From Candidatus Amesbacteria bacterium (GTDB lineage Bacteria > Patescibacteriota > Microgenomatia > CAZETR01 > Amesbacteraceae), in contig DAHXMV010000007.1 of the NCBI GenBank assembly GCA_027371535.1, forward strand, positions 1-48,550: a DNA stretch of 48,550 bases, in the 5' to 3' direction. The notes under the pieces are model-generated. The model was not told where the DNA came from and did no database searches. It worked only from the letters and a program-made list of their open reading frames with translations. This document shows, piece by piece, positions 14,666 through 21,751 of the stretch (positions are counted from its first letter, which is position 1; each line of letters starts with the position of its first letter). The position numbers and the translations under genes were made by a program.

Positions 14666-14675
14666 ATTATATGAT
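14666..14675. promoter_or_regulatory. Overlapping divergent -10 elements
   Basis: The 10-nt stretch ATTATATGAT holds TATAAT on the minus strand (14666-14671, for the gene starting at 14653) and TATGAT on the plus strand (14670-14675, exactly 6 nt before the comF ATG at 14682). The two promoters share bases and should exclude each other. Confidence 0.55.
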
Positions 14676-14681
14676 GAAGAA

Positions 14682-15368
14682 ATGGGAAACTGGCTGGATG
14701 TAATTTACCCGAGACAGTGTGTCGGATGCGGAAAAGCCGGCAGTTATATCTGCCGGGATTGTGAAGTAGGGATGTGGGAGGAAGAGCAGATCTGTCCGGT
14801 ATGCTGCAGGTTATCCGGCTACGGCGCAAGACATGAATATTGCAGGAAGCCCTGGAGTATGGACGGGCTGACCTGTTTTTGGACTTATGAGGGTTTGACC
14901 CGCAAGCTAATTACCAAGGTAAAATACAATTTTTATTTTGACTATTTGCGGGAATTTATAATTTTAAACTCGGAATTATTGAAAAGGACTGAATTTACAT
15001 ACTTTAACAGATATCTGGAACTAAAGCCGGCGGCGGTGCCGATACCTCTGTTTGAAAAAAGACTTAAAGAGAGGGGGTTTAATCAGGCAGAAGTAATAGC
15101 CAAAACTCTGGAGAAGCAGTGGGGATTGGATACTAATAATTTGCTGGTAAGGGTAAAGGATACGGGAAGACAGGTGGGGAGGACGCGGGAAGAAAGATTA
15201 AAAGCGATGGAAGGAGCATTTGAAATAAATCACAAATCACAAATTTCAAATGACAAAGTATTATTGGTAGATGATGTGTGGACGACGGGGGCGACAATGC
15301 GGGAGGCGGCTAAGGTACTGAAACAGACGGGGACGAGACGGGTATGGGGGCTGGTGCTGGCGCGGTAG
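14682..15368 (+). CDS. comF: ComF-family phosphoribosyltransferase-like protein
   Basis: 228 residues. The N-terminal zinc-ribbon part has C-V-G-C, C-R-D-C and C-P-V-C-C motifs; the C-terminal part (about 110-228) is a PRTase fold with the E-R-G-F-N-Q-A motif of ComF and the PRPP loop V-L-L-V-D-D-V-W-T-T-G-A-T. ComF proteins support uptake of single-stranded DNA during natural transformation, with a helicase partner not seen in this window. Between these motifs, residues about 182-191 (N-H-K-S-Q-I-S-N-D-K) derive from an in-frame CAAATCACAAATTTCAAAT repeat. Leaderless start: TATGAT, 6 nt, ATG. The last 59 nt overlap the convergent gene at 15310-17514. Confidence 0.9.
   Translation: MGNWLDVIYPRQCVGCGKAGSYICRDCEVGMWEEEQICPVCCRLSGYGARHEYCRKPWSMDGLTCFWTYEGLTRKLITKVKYNFYFDYLREFIILNSELLKRTEFTYFNRYLELKPAAVPIPLFEKRLKERGFNQAEVIAKTLEKQWGLDTNNLLVRVKDTGRQVGRTREERLKAMEGAFEINHKSQISNDKVLLVDDVWTTGATMREAAKVLKQTGTRRVWGLVLAR
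15224..15254 (+). repeat. In-frame CAAATCACAAAT-type repeat in comF
   Basis: An AT-rich run made of 7-8-nt units (ATCACAA, ATCACAA, ATTTCAA) encodes the polar stretch N-H-K-S-Q-I-S-N. Similar runs occur in four other places within conserved coding regions of this window. Confidence 0.7.
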
Positions 15369-17514
15369 CCCAATTCTGAGTTATGCCCTGAGCGGCAATA
15401 GCATTAAACTGTCGGACTGCTTCGGACTCGGTTTCAGTGGACGGAACGGATTCAGTCGGCGTTTGTTCGGCTGCGGGGGCAGGGACTATGGCTGGATTTT
15501 CCGGTGCGGGAGTTTCTTCAGGTTGGGGTGGGGAAATTTCTTCCGTTGGAGTTTGTGAGGTTTCTGATTCAGGCGGCGGGGCTGTTACGGTCTCTGTGGT
15601 CACGGGAACTTCGGCAGGTTTGTCATCAATATTGGTTTCTCCGGATTCAGGCGGAGCGGGGGGAACAACAGCAACTGTTTCAGAAGCGGGGGGAATCTCG
15701 GCCGGAGGTTTATTTTCTACCTGGGAGGTTTCATCAGTCGGCGGTGGCGGGGTTGGTATTTCGGGTACGGCGGCTGCAGTTTCAGGGACAGGGGGGAGCT
15801 GGTTGGGAGACAAAACCTCCTCGCCGGCATGTTCGGTGGCTGGCGGTTCGGGTCCGGGAGTTTCAACGGGATTGGATTCAGAAGTAGAGGGAAGTCCATT
15901 TAATATTTCTGCGCCGGCAGGGATATCGGGAACGGCGGGAGTGGATTTAAGGCCAGTCATTATTTGGGAGATTTTAGCAGCGCGATCCAGGACTTTAAGA
16001 TGACTGCCTGCCAGACTGGAGTTGTCAATCATGGCGTCGAGGGCTTGCTGGCGCATGGCGGGATCGTTGGCAGCAGCAGCTTGGAGGACCTGGAGCATAT
16101 TGATTATGGCGAGAATTAACGATTGGATAATATTGGCAGTTTCCTCGGCTTCGATTTGTTCCAGAGTTTGTCTGAGCTGAACGGAATTTTCCTGGGTGAG
16201 GAATTGTTCCATCACAGCTTGGAGTTTGGTTTTATCATTTTCGTTTAAGAGCTGTTCCAGCGCCTGGGGGATAGGATTTTCGGTATCCTTAATATTTTCC
16301 TGGGGTTTTTCAGTTTCCGGGGGCTGATTATTTATCTCCTGGTTGGACGATTGTGATGGGGCACTTTCCTGTGGTGACCTGGCGGAATTTTCGTCAGATG
16401 GGCCAGGGGGAGTTTCGAATGGGGTTTCGGCTGCGGGTATTACAGGGTGGGGATCGACCCCCACAGTAACAGGGTTATTAAATAGTCCCTCAGCTAAAGA
16501 CCGGGGAGCATTCGGAGAAATTGGTGTGGAAATCTCAGGTTGATTAGGATCGGTAGCGGGAGAAGAAACGTTTTCCGTACCGGAGGAACCTTTTACCGAA
16601 GGCGACGGTGTTTCCGGCGAGGGGTTTTCGGTCTGGGTTTGCGGGGATGCATCTTCAGTTAACGGAGGAAAAGCCTCACCCGCGGGAATAACGGTGATCA
16701 TTTCCGGTGGTATTTTTTCGGATTGGGCAAAATCTGAGACCGGGGTGCTATCGGGTTTTTGGTTTAAACTGGTAACCGGAGCGGGAGGATTTTCCGGTGC
16801 GGAGGGGACATTAGCCGGAAGTAATAATGTTTCCTGTGGGGTTTTTTCCGGCTGAGGGGATGGCGGAGCTTCGGTTTCAACCTGCGGAAAGGTGGCTGAA
16901 GGAGCAGTGGCTGTCTCAGAAAGGGGGTTTGCAGACGGAAGCCGGGAAACAATTTCGGAATATTGGTGGAGTTTATTATAAAGTTCCGTATTACCGCCGG
17001 CGATTGCCTGCTTTTCCATTTGGGAAATTTCTTCTGCCAACCGGGACGAGTTCTCTTTGGTCAAGTGTTGCTCCATGACCTTTTGAAGATTATCGGTATT
17101 TCCGTCAACAGCAGCATTTAAAGCTTCCGCGATGGGGTTTTCCGGCGGGGGGGTAGACAGATATTCGGGTGGCCGATCAACACCCACATTCACAGGCTTG
17201 TTCCACAAGCCTTCGGCTGACCGATTAGGATCAGTTGCCGGAGAAGAAAGGTTTTCCGAACCGGAGGGGTCTTTTACCGAAGGAGACGGTGTTTCCGGCG
17301 AGGGGTTTTGGTCCTGATCAGAGGATATGTGGGGGTTTTCGGTAATCGCGGGAGGGTTTAAGACAGCCGGAGTTTCCGATTTAGCGGTAGTATTCGGAAA
17401 AAAGGCAATCGAAGTTTCAGTATGAGCCGGAGGCGGGGTTGTAGCGGAAACGAGAGGTTCCCTGACAGGAGCCTTAAAGGCAACTGCACCGGCTTCGACA
17501 GATGGACCATCCAT
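15310..17514 (-). CDS. Large disordered Pro/Glu/Thr-rich protein with internal duplication
   Basis: 734 residues, very rich in Pro, Glu, Thr and Ser and nearly free of hydrophobic segments. Two copies of a roughly 130-residue unit are visible: one near residues 70-175 and one near 290-450. Each contains S-P-S-V-K, S-S-P-A-T-D-P-N, a G-V-D motif and a helical block (A-L-N-A-A-V-D-G-N-T-D-N-L-Q-K-V-M-E-Q in the first, its counterpart with L-N-E-N-D-K-T-K-L-Q-A-V-M-E-Q in the second). There is no signal peptide, so it is cytoplasmic or exported by another route. Extended -10 TGTTATGCT ends 6 nt before ATG 17514. The C-terminal codons overlap the end of comF in antisense. Function unknown. Confidence 0.75.
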   Translation of the reverse strand: MDGPSVEAGAVAFKAPVREPLVSATTPPPAHTETSIAFFPNTTAKSETPAVLNPPAITENPHISSDQDQNPSPETPSPSVKDPSGSENLSSPATDPNRSAEGLWNKPVNVGVDRPPEYLSTPPPENPIAEALNAAVDGNTDNLQKVMEQHLTKENSSRLAEEISQMEKQAIAGGNTELYNKLHQYSEIVSRLPSANPLSETATAPSATFPQVETEAPPSPQPEKTPQETLLLPANVPSAPENPPAPVTSLNQKPDSTPVSDFAQSEKIPPEMITVIPAGEAFPPLTEDASPQTQTENPSPETPSPSVKGSSGTENVSSPATDPNQPEISTPISPNAPRSLAEGLFNNPVTVGVDPHPVIPAAETPFETPPGPSDENSARSPQESAPSQSSNQEINNQPPETEKPQENIKDTENPIPQALEQLLNENDKTKLQAVMEQFLTQENSVQLRQTLEQIEAEETANIIQSLILAIINMLQVLQAAAANDPAMRQQALDAMIDNSSLAGSHLKVLDRAAKISQIMTGLKSTPAVPDIPAGAEILNGLPSTSESNPVETPGPEPPATEHAGEEVLSPNQLPPVPETAAAVPEIPTPPPPTDETSQVENKPPAEIPPASETVAVVPPAPPESGETNIDDKPAEVPVTTETVTAPPPESETSQTPTEEISPPQPEETPAPENPAIVPAPAAEQTPTESVPSTETESEAVRQFNAIAAQGITQNWATAPAPAPIPVSSPSVSVP

Positions 17515-17572
17515 TATTCAAGCATAACATGATTGGTAATTAGGGTAAAATTTTGAGAGAATACAGACGCTT

Positions 17573-17657
17573 GGAGGATATGCCGAGCGGCTAAGGCAAT
17601 GGTTTGCTAAACCATGACCGCGCAAGCGGCCGGTGGGTTCGACTCCCTCATCCTCCG
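17573..17657 (+). tRNA. tRNA-Ser(GCU)
   Basis: Acceptor GGAGGAT (17573-17579) pairs with ATCCTCC (17650-17656); discriminator G at 17657; CCA not encoded. The anticodon stem ATGGT/ACCAT closes loop TT-GCT-AA, giving anticodon GCU for AGC/AGU serine codons. A long variable arm (class II) and the T-arm TTCGACT are present. TAAAAT at 17546-17551 is a likely promoter. Confidence 0.95.
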
Positions 17658-17670
17658 CATCAGGGAAAAA

Positions 17671-17696
17671 ACCCCGCCAGGTGACGGTGTTTTTTT
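17671..17696 (+). terminator. Intrinsic terminator after tRNA-Ser(GCU)
   Basis: ACCCCGCC (17671-17678) and GACGGTGT (17683-17690) form an imperfect 8-bp stem (two mismatches) with loop AGGT, followed by a run of seven T residues to 17696. The position 13 nt after the tRNA fits. Confidence 0.6.
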
Positions 17697-17769
17697 GAGC
17701 GAAGCTGGCACATCGCCAGGAAACGCTAATTTTTAAATCCGGAAAGTCCTAATAACGCCAACGCCATTT

Positions 17770-18546
17770 TTATATATTAGGATTTACGGGCCCTTGGGTT
17801 GGTGGTGTTCCGGGTATATATCCCGACTGCGCGCTTCCGAAGCCAAAAATTGACGCAGTAAAATTCCGCTTAATTTCATCAATCATGGTTTGCAAATTCG
17901 TTCCTGCTGGCAAATTGGCAGCATTTCTTCGACCATCCTTTAGCAATTTCCAGCCGAATATAATACTAAACAATCGAATGAAAAAGGTAATGATGCTGGA
18001 AATTAATGCAAGCAATCCCGCCCAAAAAAATATCTGAAGAAAATTACTGATTGTTTTTGCTCCATAAGCCCACGAACCGGGATTGGCAGGATTGTAATTA
18101 ATAGTAATGATTTGTCCTGCTGACAAAGAGCAATAGTTTGATGAAGCTATGGGGGATCGATTAGTGTGTTCCTGACCATTGATAGTATAACTTACGGTTA
18201 ACGGACAAGAGGCGCTACTGTTGCCATTGCTATTTTTTATATAATTGGCTGGACCAACTGAAACAACTGTTGCCGAAGTTACTGCGGTCATATCGTTGAT
18301 TCCGGATAAGTTTCCAAAAAAAGTTGGAATGAACATGAAGATAACCCCCAAAACTATTCCGCCTATTGTGCCAAATATACCGGGACGTTTTTTCTGACCA
18401 AATTGATTGTCTATGCCAAAAAACCCATCAGTTATTAAAATTGCTCCGATTGCCTGTTCGGCCGCTGCGTAAGTGGCCGGCTCCTTCGTCTTATACGGTT
18501 CGAGGAAATCTATAGCTTTTTGTTTTAAGCCTGAAAATAATTTCAT
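17770..18546 (-). CDS. Membrane protein with DUF3592-like extracytoplasmic domain
   Basis: 258 residues. Two membrane regions (about 58-80 and 165-195) flank an extracytoplasmic beta domain (about 85-155) with A-T-V-V-S-V-G, T-V-S-Y-T-I-N-G-Q-E-H and I-T-I-N-Y-N-P-A-N-P-G, the pattern of DUF3592. It contains two cysteines that could form a disulfide. The C-terminus is cytoplasmic and ends in a Gly/Pro-rich tail. The function of the family is unknown. It sits 36 nt downstream of the gene at 18583-19335 on the same strand; codon use is more AT-rich than in the left part of the window. Confidence 0.65.
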   Translation of the reverse strand: MKLFSGLKQKAIDFLEPYKTKEPATYAAAEQAIGAILITDGFFGIDNQFGQKKRPGIFGTIGGIVLGVIFMFIPTFFGNLSGINDMTAVTSATVVSVGPANYIKNSNGNSSASCPLTVSYTINGQEHTNRSPIASSNYCSLSAGQIITINYNPANPGSWAYGAKTISNFLQIFFWAGLLALISSIITFFIRLFSIIFGWKLLKDGRRNAANLPAGTNLQTMIDEIKRNFTASIFGFGSAQSGYIPGTPPTQGPVNPNI

Positions 18547-18582
18547 ACTTTTTGGAAATTACTTCTGTTAAATAAAATAATT

Positions 18583-19335
18583 TTAGTAGCCCGTGATTAC
18601 ACAGACCCCGCTGTTCATAAATTCTTGAAGCGGATTGTCAACTACTTTGCCGTCTATGGTATAAGTAGTTTTTTGTTCACCATCTACCAAATTTGCACTT
18701 ACGCTGGCCCCAAAAGTTTCTGCTGACGCTACATCTTTGTAATATTGTGCTGCGGCCTTTCTCTCACTTTCTGTGTATTTACATTCCATTTTCCCGTTGT
18801 TTGGCATTTGCTCAACATAATCACATTTTCCATTCACAATTCCCAAAATTTCTTTTTCCAACATTTCACCCGTGAGGGGATGCTTAAAAGTAATTTTATA
18901 CGGTGTGCATGAGCTTAATTTGTCCGGGAAGACCATTTCCGGTTGCTGTAATCGGGGTTGAGCTGCTGATTGCTGGGAAGATGGCGGTGTAGTTGTATCG
19001 GTAGGGGTTTCTGCTGATAGCTGATTTGAAACCTTGTTAGAAATTTTAAGCATCTCCTTTGGCTTAAAAATTGTTTGGCTGGCAAGATATACACCGCCGC
19101 CTAATACCATCATTCCAATTACAATCCCCACAATAATTTTCCGGGTACCACCGGGAATAGCAACCGGGGCTGCTGATAATGAACCAGGCGCACTTTGGGC
19201 AACCATGTTACTGAAACCTTCTTCAACATCTTGTTGTTGCCAGCCATTAGCAATGAGGGAGTTTTTAATTTGCTCCTGGCTAACTCCCTGCTTTATTTGC
19301 TGACTGATGTAATCAAGTATTTGTTGATTAACCAT
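18583..19335 (-). CDS. Single-TM protein with N-terminal UBA-like helical motif
   Basis: 250 residues. Residues 1-45 form a small helical domain (Q-Q-I-L-D-Y-I-S-Q-Q-I-K-Q-G, then L-I-A-N-G-W-Q-Q-Q-D-V-E-E-G-F), a SHOCT/UBA-like module often seen at the start of CPR membrane proteins. A linker, one membrane helix (about 67-88) and a C-terminal extracytoplasmic domain with four cysteines follow (C-T-P-Y, C-D-Y-V, C-K-Y-T, G-V-C-V). TAAAAT ends 6 nt before ATG 19335, so it is leaderless. The C-terminal domain is not recognised. Confidence 0.65.
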   Translation of the reverse strand: MVNQQILDYISQQIKQGVSQEQIKNSLIANGWQQQDVEEGFSNMVAQSAPGSLSAAPVAIPGGTRKIIVGIVIGMMVLGGGVYLASQTIFKPKEMLKISNKVSNQLSAETPTDTTTPPSSQQSAAQPRLQQPEMVFPDKLSSCTPYKITFKHPLTGEMLEKEILGIVNGKCDYVEQMPNNGKMECKYTESERKAAAQYYKDVASAETFGASVSANLVDGEQKTTYTIDGKVVDNPLQEFMNSGVCVITGY

Positions 19336-19394
19336 GTTTCTATTTTATGACCTTAATTATAGTTTACTCTCTTCCCCGGCAGTTTTGGCAACAA

Positions 19395-19560
19395 TCATTT
19401 TGTTAAATCGTCAATACTCATCTCAAACACCCTGGCAATTTTCTTAAGTGCATCAGGGGTAGGGTTTTGATTTTTGCATGCTTCTGTAGACAATTTTGCC
19501 AATTTCTTTTGGGAATGTCCTTTGGCTTCCCTTAACTTTGGACGAAAGGATATTTTATAA
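19395..19560 (-). pseudogene. Remnant of an XRE-type HTH regulator
   Basis: On the minus strand the sequence reads L-R-E-A-K-G-H-S-Q-K-K-L-A-K-L-S then N-P-T-P-D-A-L-K-K-I-A-R-V-F-E-M-S-I-D-D-L, the two halves of an HTH_3 domain. About 12 residues that should hold the recognition helix are missing between them and no start codon lies nearby; the open frame simply continues upstream through repeats and tRNA. It is therefore called a decayed fragment. Confidence 0.55.
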
Positions 19561-19685
19561 ATACGCTGGGGTAAACGGGGAGAAGATAAAGTAGCACATC
19601 CCGTATCAGGAGAAATCAGAACGCAGTCAAGCAAAGATTGTTTGAGAGAAGATTCCCCTCGCAAAGCGAAATACGAAATTTTGTG

Positions 19686-19796
19686 GCGGAGAGGGCGAGA
19701 TGATTCGCTGGCGCTCATGAATCCCGCCAGGCAGCGGAGAGGGCGAGATGATTCGCTGGCGCTCATGAATCCCGCCAGGCAGCGGAGAGGGCGAGA
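19686..19796. repeat. 48-bp tandem repeat carrying the tRNA-Ser(UGA) 3' end
   Basis: Two exact 48-bp units (19686-19733, 19734-19781) each begin with GCGGAGAGGGCGAGA, the same 15 nt that form the 3' end of the tRNA gene at 19782-19796. The remaining 33 nt of each unit contain complementary pairs (CTGGCG/CGCCAG and GATTC/GAATC). The array looks like repeated insertion or amplification at the tRNA end. Confidence 0.8.
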
Positions 19797-19871
19797 TTCG
19801 AACTCGCGGTCCGACGTACATCGGACAGAGGTTTTCAAGACCTCCGCACTCGACCTCTATGCGACCTCTCC
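19783..19871 (-). tRNA. tRNA-Ser(UGA)
   Basis: Minus strand. Acceptor GGAGAGG (19871 down) pairs with CCTCTCC; discriminator G; no encoded CCA. Anticodon stem GAGGT/ACCTC closes the loop CT-TGA-AA, giving UGA for UCN serine codons. A long variable arm and T-loop TTCGAAT are present. Its 3' 15 nt are duplicated in the adjacent 48-bp repeats. Confidence 0.95.
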
Positions 19872-19937
19872 CCGGCTATTTATGGCCATAAAATTATAAC
19901 ATCAGGACCTTTATTGGTTTTATGTTATATTAAAAGG

Positions 19938-20450
19938 ATGGAGACTAAAGGGCCTCAGGTGGAGCAGCAGAAAATATTGCTGACCTGGAAAGCCGACAGC
20001 AGATCGTTCAGGCCGGAGGAAAACCAAAGCCGGACAGTGATAATTGTGATCGGGATTCTGGTGGCTATGGTACTGGTGTTTGCGCAGGAATGGTGGTTAT
20101 TAGTAGTGCTCTTGGCCGGGGCGTTTTATTACTGGGCGGCTTATAAGGCGCCACCGGAGATAGCCGAGTTTTCAATCTCCAGTAGGGGAGTGATCGGATT
20201 CGGCAGATTGTACGGCTGGGAAGAGATGAAGAAATGGTGGTGGGAGACCAAGAACGGAAGAAATGTCATGGTGCTGGATATGACTACCGGTTTAGTGGGC
20301 AGGGTATTTATACCTATTCAGGAGAGCAAATTTGAAGAAATCGGAAAAATGATGAATAAATACCTGCTGTTTGAAACTCCGCAGGAGACTGCCGGAGGCA
20401 AGATGGTGAAGTGGGTGAAGGAGAAATTTCCTTTGGAGAATAAGATTTAG
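19938..20450 (+). CDS. Membrane protein of unknown function (DUF5673-like)
   Basis: 170 residues from ATG 19938; an extended -10 TGTTATATT ends 6 nt before it, which decides the start over an upstream alternative at 19914. A polar N-terminus (1-38) is followed by a hydrophobic hairpin (about 40-78) and a cytoplasmic C-terminal domain with strands typical of bacterial PH-like/DUF5673 domains (I-A-E-F-S-I-S-S-R-G-V-I-G-F, then W-E-E-M-K-K-W-W-W-E). It resembles the protein at 6427-7140 in its layout. The gene ends 5 nt before the 3' end of the oppositely oriented tRNA-Arg. Confidence 0.6.
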   Translation: METKGPQVEQQKILLTWKADSRSFRPEENQSRTVIIVIGILVAMVLVFAQEWWLLVVLLAGAFYYWAAYKAPPEIAEFSISSRGVIGFGRLYGWEEMKKWWWETKNGRNVMVLDMTTGLVGRVFIPIQESKFEEIGKMMNKYLLFETPQETAGGKMVKWVKEKFPLENKI

Positions 20451-20455
20451 TCTTG

Positions 20456-20527
20456 TGCTCCCTGTGAGAATCGAACTCACATCAACAGTTCCGGAAACTG
20501 TTACTCTATCCATTGAGCTAAGGGAGC
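20456..20527 (-). tRNA. tRNA-Arg(CCG)
   Basis: Minus strand, 72 nt. Acceptor GCTCCCT/AGGGAGC, D-arm GCTC/GAGT, anticodon stem ACAGT/ACTGT with loop TT-CCG-GA (anticodon CCG), 4-nt variable region, T-arm GTGAG-TTCGATT-CTCAC; discriminator A; no CCA encoded. The body is nearly identical to the tRNA-Arg at 23779-23850. Confidence 0.94.
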
Positions 20528-20575
20528 AAATTCCTTATCTCGCTAGATCTGTCGATCCAGAGGAGCTAAGGGAGC
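20515..20575. repeat. Duplicated tRNA-Arg(CCG) 5' end plus small palindrome
   Basis: The 13 nt GAGCTAAGGGAGC of the tRNA acceptor/D-arm side (20515-20527) recur at 20563-20575, again at a 48-nt offset. The 35 nt between carry a short inverted repeat (TCTG..CAGA around TCGATC). It matches the layout seen at tRNA-Ser(UGA). Confidence 0.6.
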
Positions 20576-20635
20576 TTTGGGACGGACGGGATCAATTATA
20601 CTTTAATTATCAGACAACAGAGTAGAATAGGGAGA

Positions 20636-21241
20636 ATGGGTGAAGAAATTTTTAATGCTGTCAGCCACGGAGCAGGAGCATTAGCCGGAATTGCGGGGCT
20701 AATAATACTGATGATCCATGTACATAACCACTGGCAGACGGGCAGATTTTGGGGACTGTTGGTCTTCGGGGTGACATTAATTCTGATGTACCTGATGTCG
20801 ACTTTGTATCACAGTCTGATATTTACCAGGGCCAAAAAAGTGTTCCAGATACTGGATTATTCAGCTATTGCCGTATTTATTGCAGGGTCATATACGCCGA
20901 TTGCTGTGGTGACACTGAAAGATAACGGGGGATGGTGGTTGTTGGCCGGAGTATGGGGGCTGGCGATAGCAGGCATACTTTGGAGACTGTTTGGGGTGTA
21001 TAAAGAAAAGGTTCTGCTTTCATTATATTTATTAACCGGATGGCTGATTGTGATGTTTATAAAACCGCTGTCCGGGAGGCTGTCTTTGACTGCCATGATA
21101 CTGATTATTATGGGGGGACTGGCTTATACCGTGGGGACTGTATTTTTTAAGTGGAGAAAATTAAAATTTAATCACGGGATTTGGCACCTTTTGGTGCTGG
21201 GCGGGAGCGTCTGTCATTTTTTGGCAATAATGAGAGTTTAA
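20636..21241 (+). CDS. Hemolysin III / PAQR-family membrane protein
   Basis: 201 residues with seven membrane helices. The conserved PAQR polar residues are in place: E-x-x-x-N-A-V-S-H-G at the N-terminus, S-T-L-Y-H-S then L-D-Y-S-A-I-A-V-F-I-A-G-S-Y-T-P, and H-G-I-W-H-L-x-V-L-G-G-S-V-C-H near the C-terminus. The Ser, Asp and three His residues form the zinc site of this superfamily, related to ceramidase-like hydrolases. Its role in bacteria is not settled; despite the name, hemolysis is not its established function. TAGAAT lies 7 nt before ATG 20636, so the transcript is leaderless. It stands alone. Confidence 0.9.
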   Translation: MGEEIFNAVSHGAGALAGIAGLIILMIHVHNHWQTGRFWGLLVFGVTLILMYLMSTLYHSLIFTRAKKVFQILDYSAIAVFIAGSYTPIAVVTLKDNGGWWLLAGVWGLAIAGILWRLFGVYKEKVLLSLYLLTGWLIVMFIKPLSGRLSLTAMILIIMGGLAYTVGTVFFKWRKLKFNHGIWHLLVLGGSVCHFLAIMRV

Positions 21242-21302
21242 AGAAATATGGCGAAGGCGGTGAGTGCCGGTCTGGAACTTATTATTCCTAATATAAGAGC
21301 AA

Positions 21303-21608
21303 TTATTTTTTCCCGGTACGACCTTTTATATCAGAATTAAGTATTCTATTTCTAACCAAAATGTCATTGGTTGACATACTTACAAGGTTATTAGTCCAAT
21401 CTGGATGTGCTGCTCTAATTTGCGCCTCCACTACATCTCTGTCAGTCGGATAAAGTGGTTTTACATCAATTATTACAGGTGGCGTATCTACTGTTGTCGG
21501 TTCAGAACCAATAACAGGCTCTTCTATTGTGTATGTACCGTCCGGCCTTAAGTCAATTAAAACATTCCTTGCCGGGCGTATATTTGTTTCAGGGCTATCT
21601 TCTTCCAT
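21303..21608 (-). CDS. Hypothetical soluble protein
   Basis: 101 residues, acidic N-terminal half with Pro/Thr, then a helical C-terminal half (D-V-V-E-A-Q-I-R-A-A-H-P-D-W, R-N-R-I-L-N-S-D-I-K). No membrane segment and no recognised family. It is kept because an extended -10 TGGTATATT ends exactly 6 nt before ATG 21608. It is convergent with the PAQR gene. Confidence 0.55.
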   Translation of the reverse strand: MEEDSPETNIRPARNVLIDLRPDGTYTIEEPVIGSEPTTVDTPPVIIDVKPLYPTDRDVVEAQIRAAHPDWTNNLVSMSTNDILVRNRILNSDIKGRTGKK

Positions 21609-21751
21609 AAACAGAATATACCAATCAAAATTCTATTGAGTCAAAATTGGGCAAAGTTTTGGGCTATAAAATCAAGTTGTGTCTAGTTCCTGACACACCT
21701 CTTAAGAAAACTTAGAAAAACTTTTAAAGAGAAGTCTCGAAGATTTTTAAT

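Noticed and set aside
15437-16003. 188-residue Gly/Ser-rich plus-strand ORF
   Set aside because: It is the complementary strand of the Pro-rich gene 15310-17514; its composition follows from that gene.
19686-19796. 48-bp repeats as a CRISPR array
   Set aside because: Units are contiguous without variable spacers, only two copies, no cas genes in the window.
19561-19838. Long minus-strand frame through repeats and tRNA-Ser
   Set aside because: It translates the 48-bp repeats and the tRNA; only the HTH remnant at its end is protein-like.
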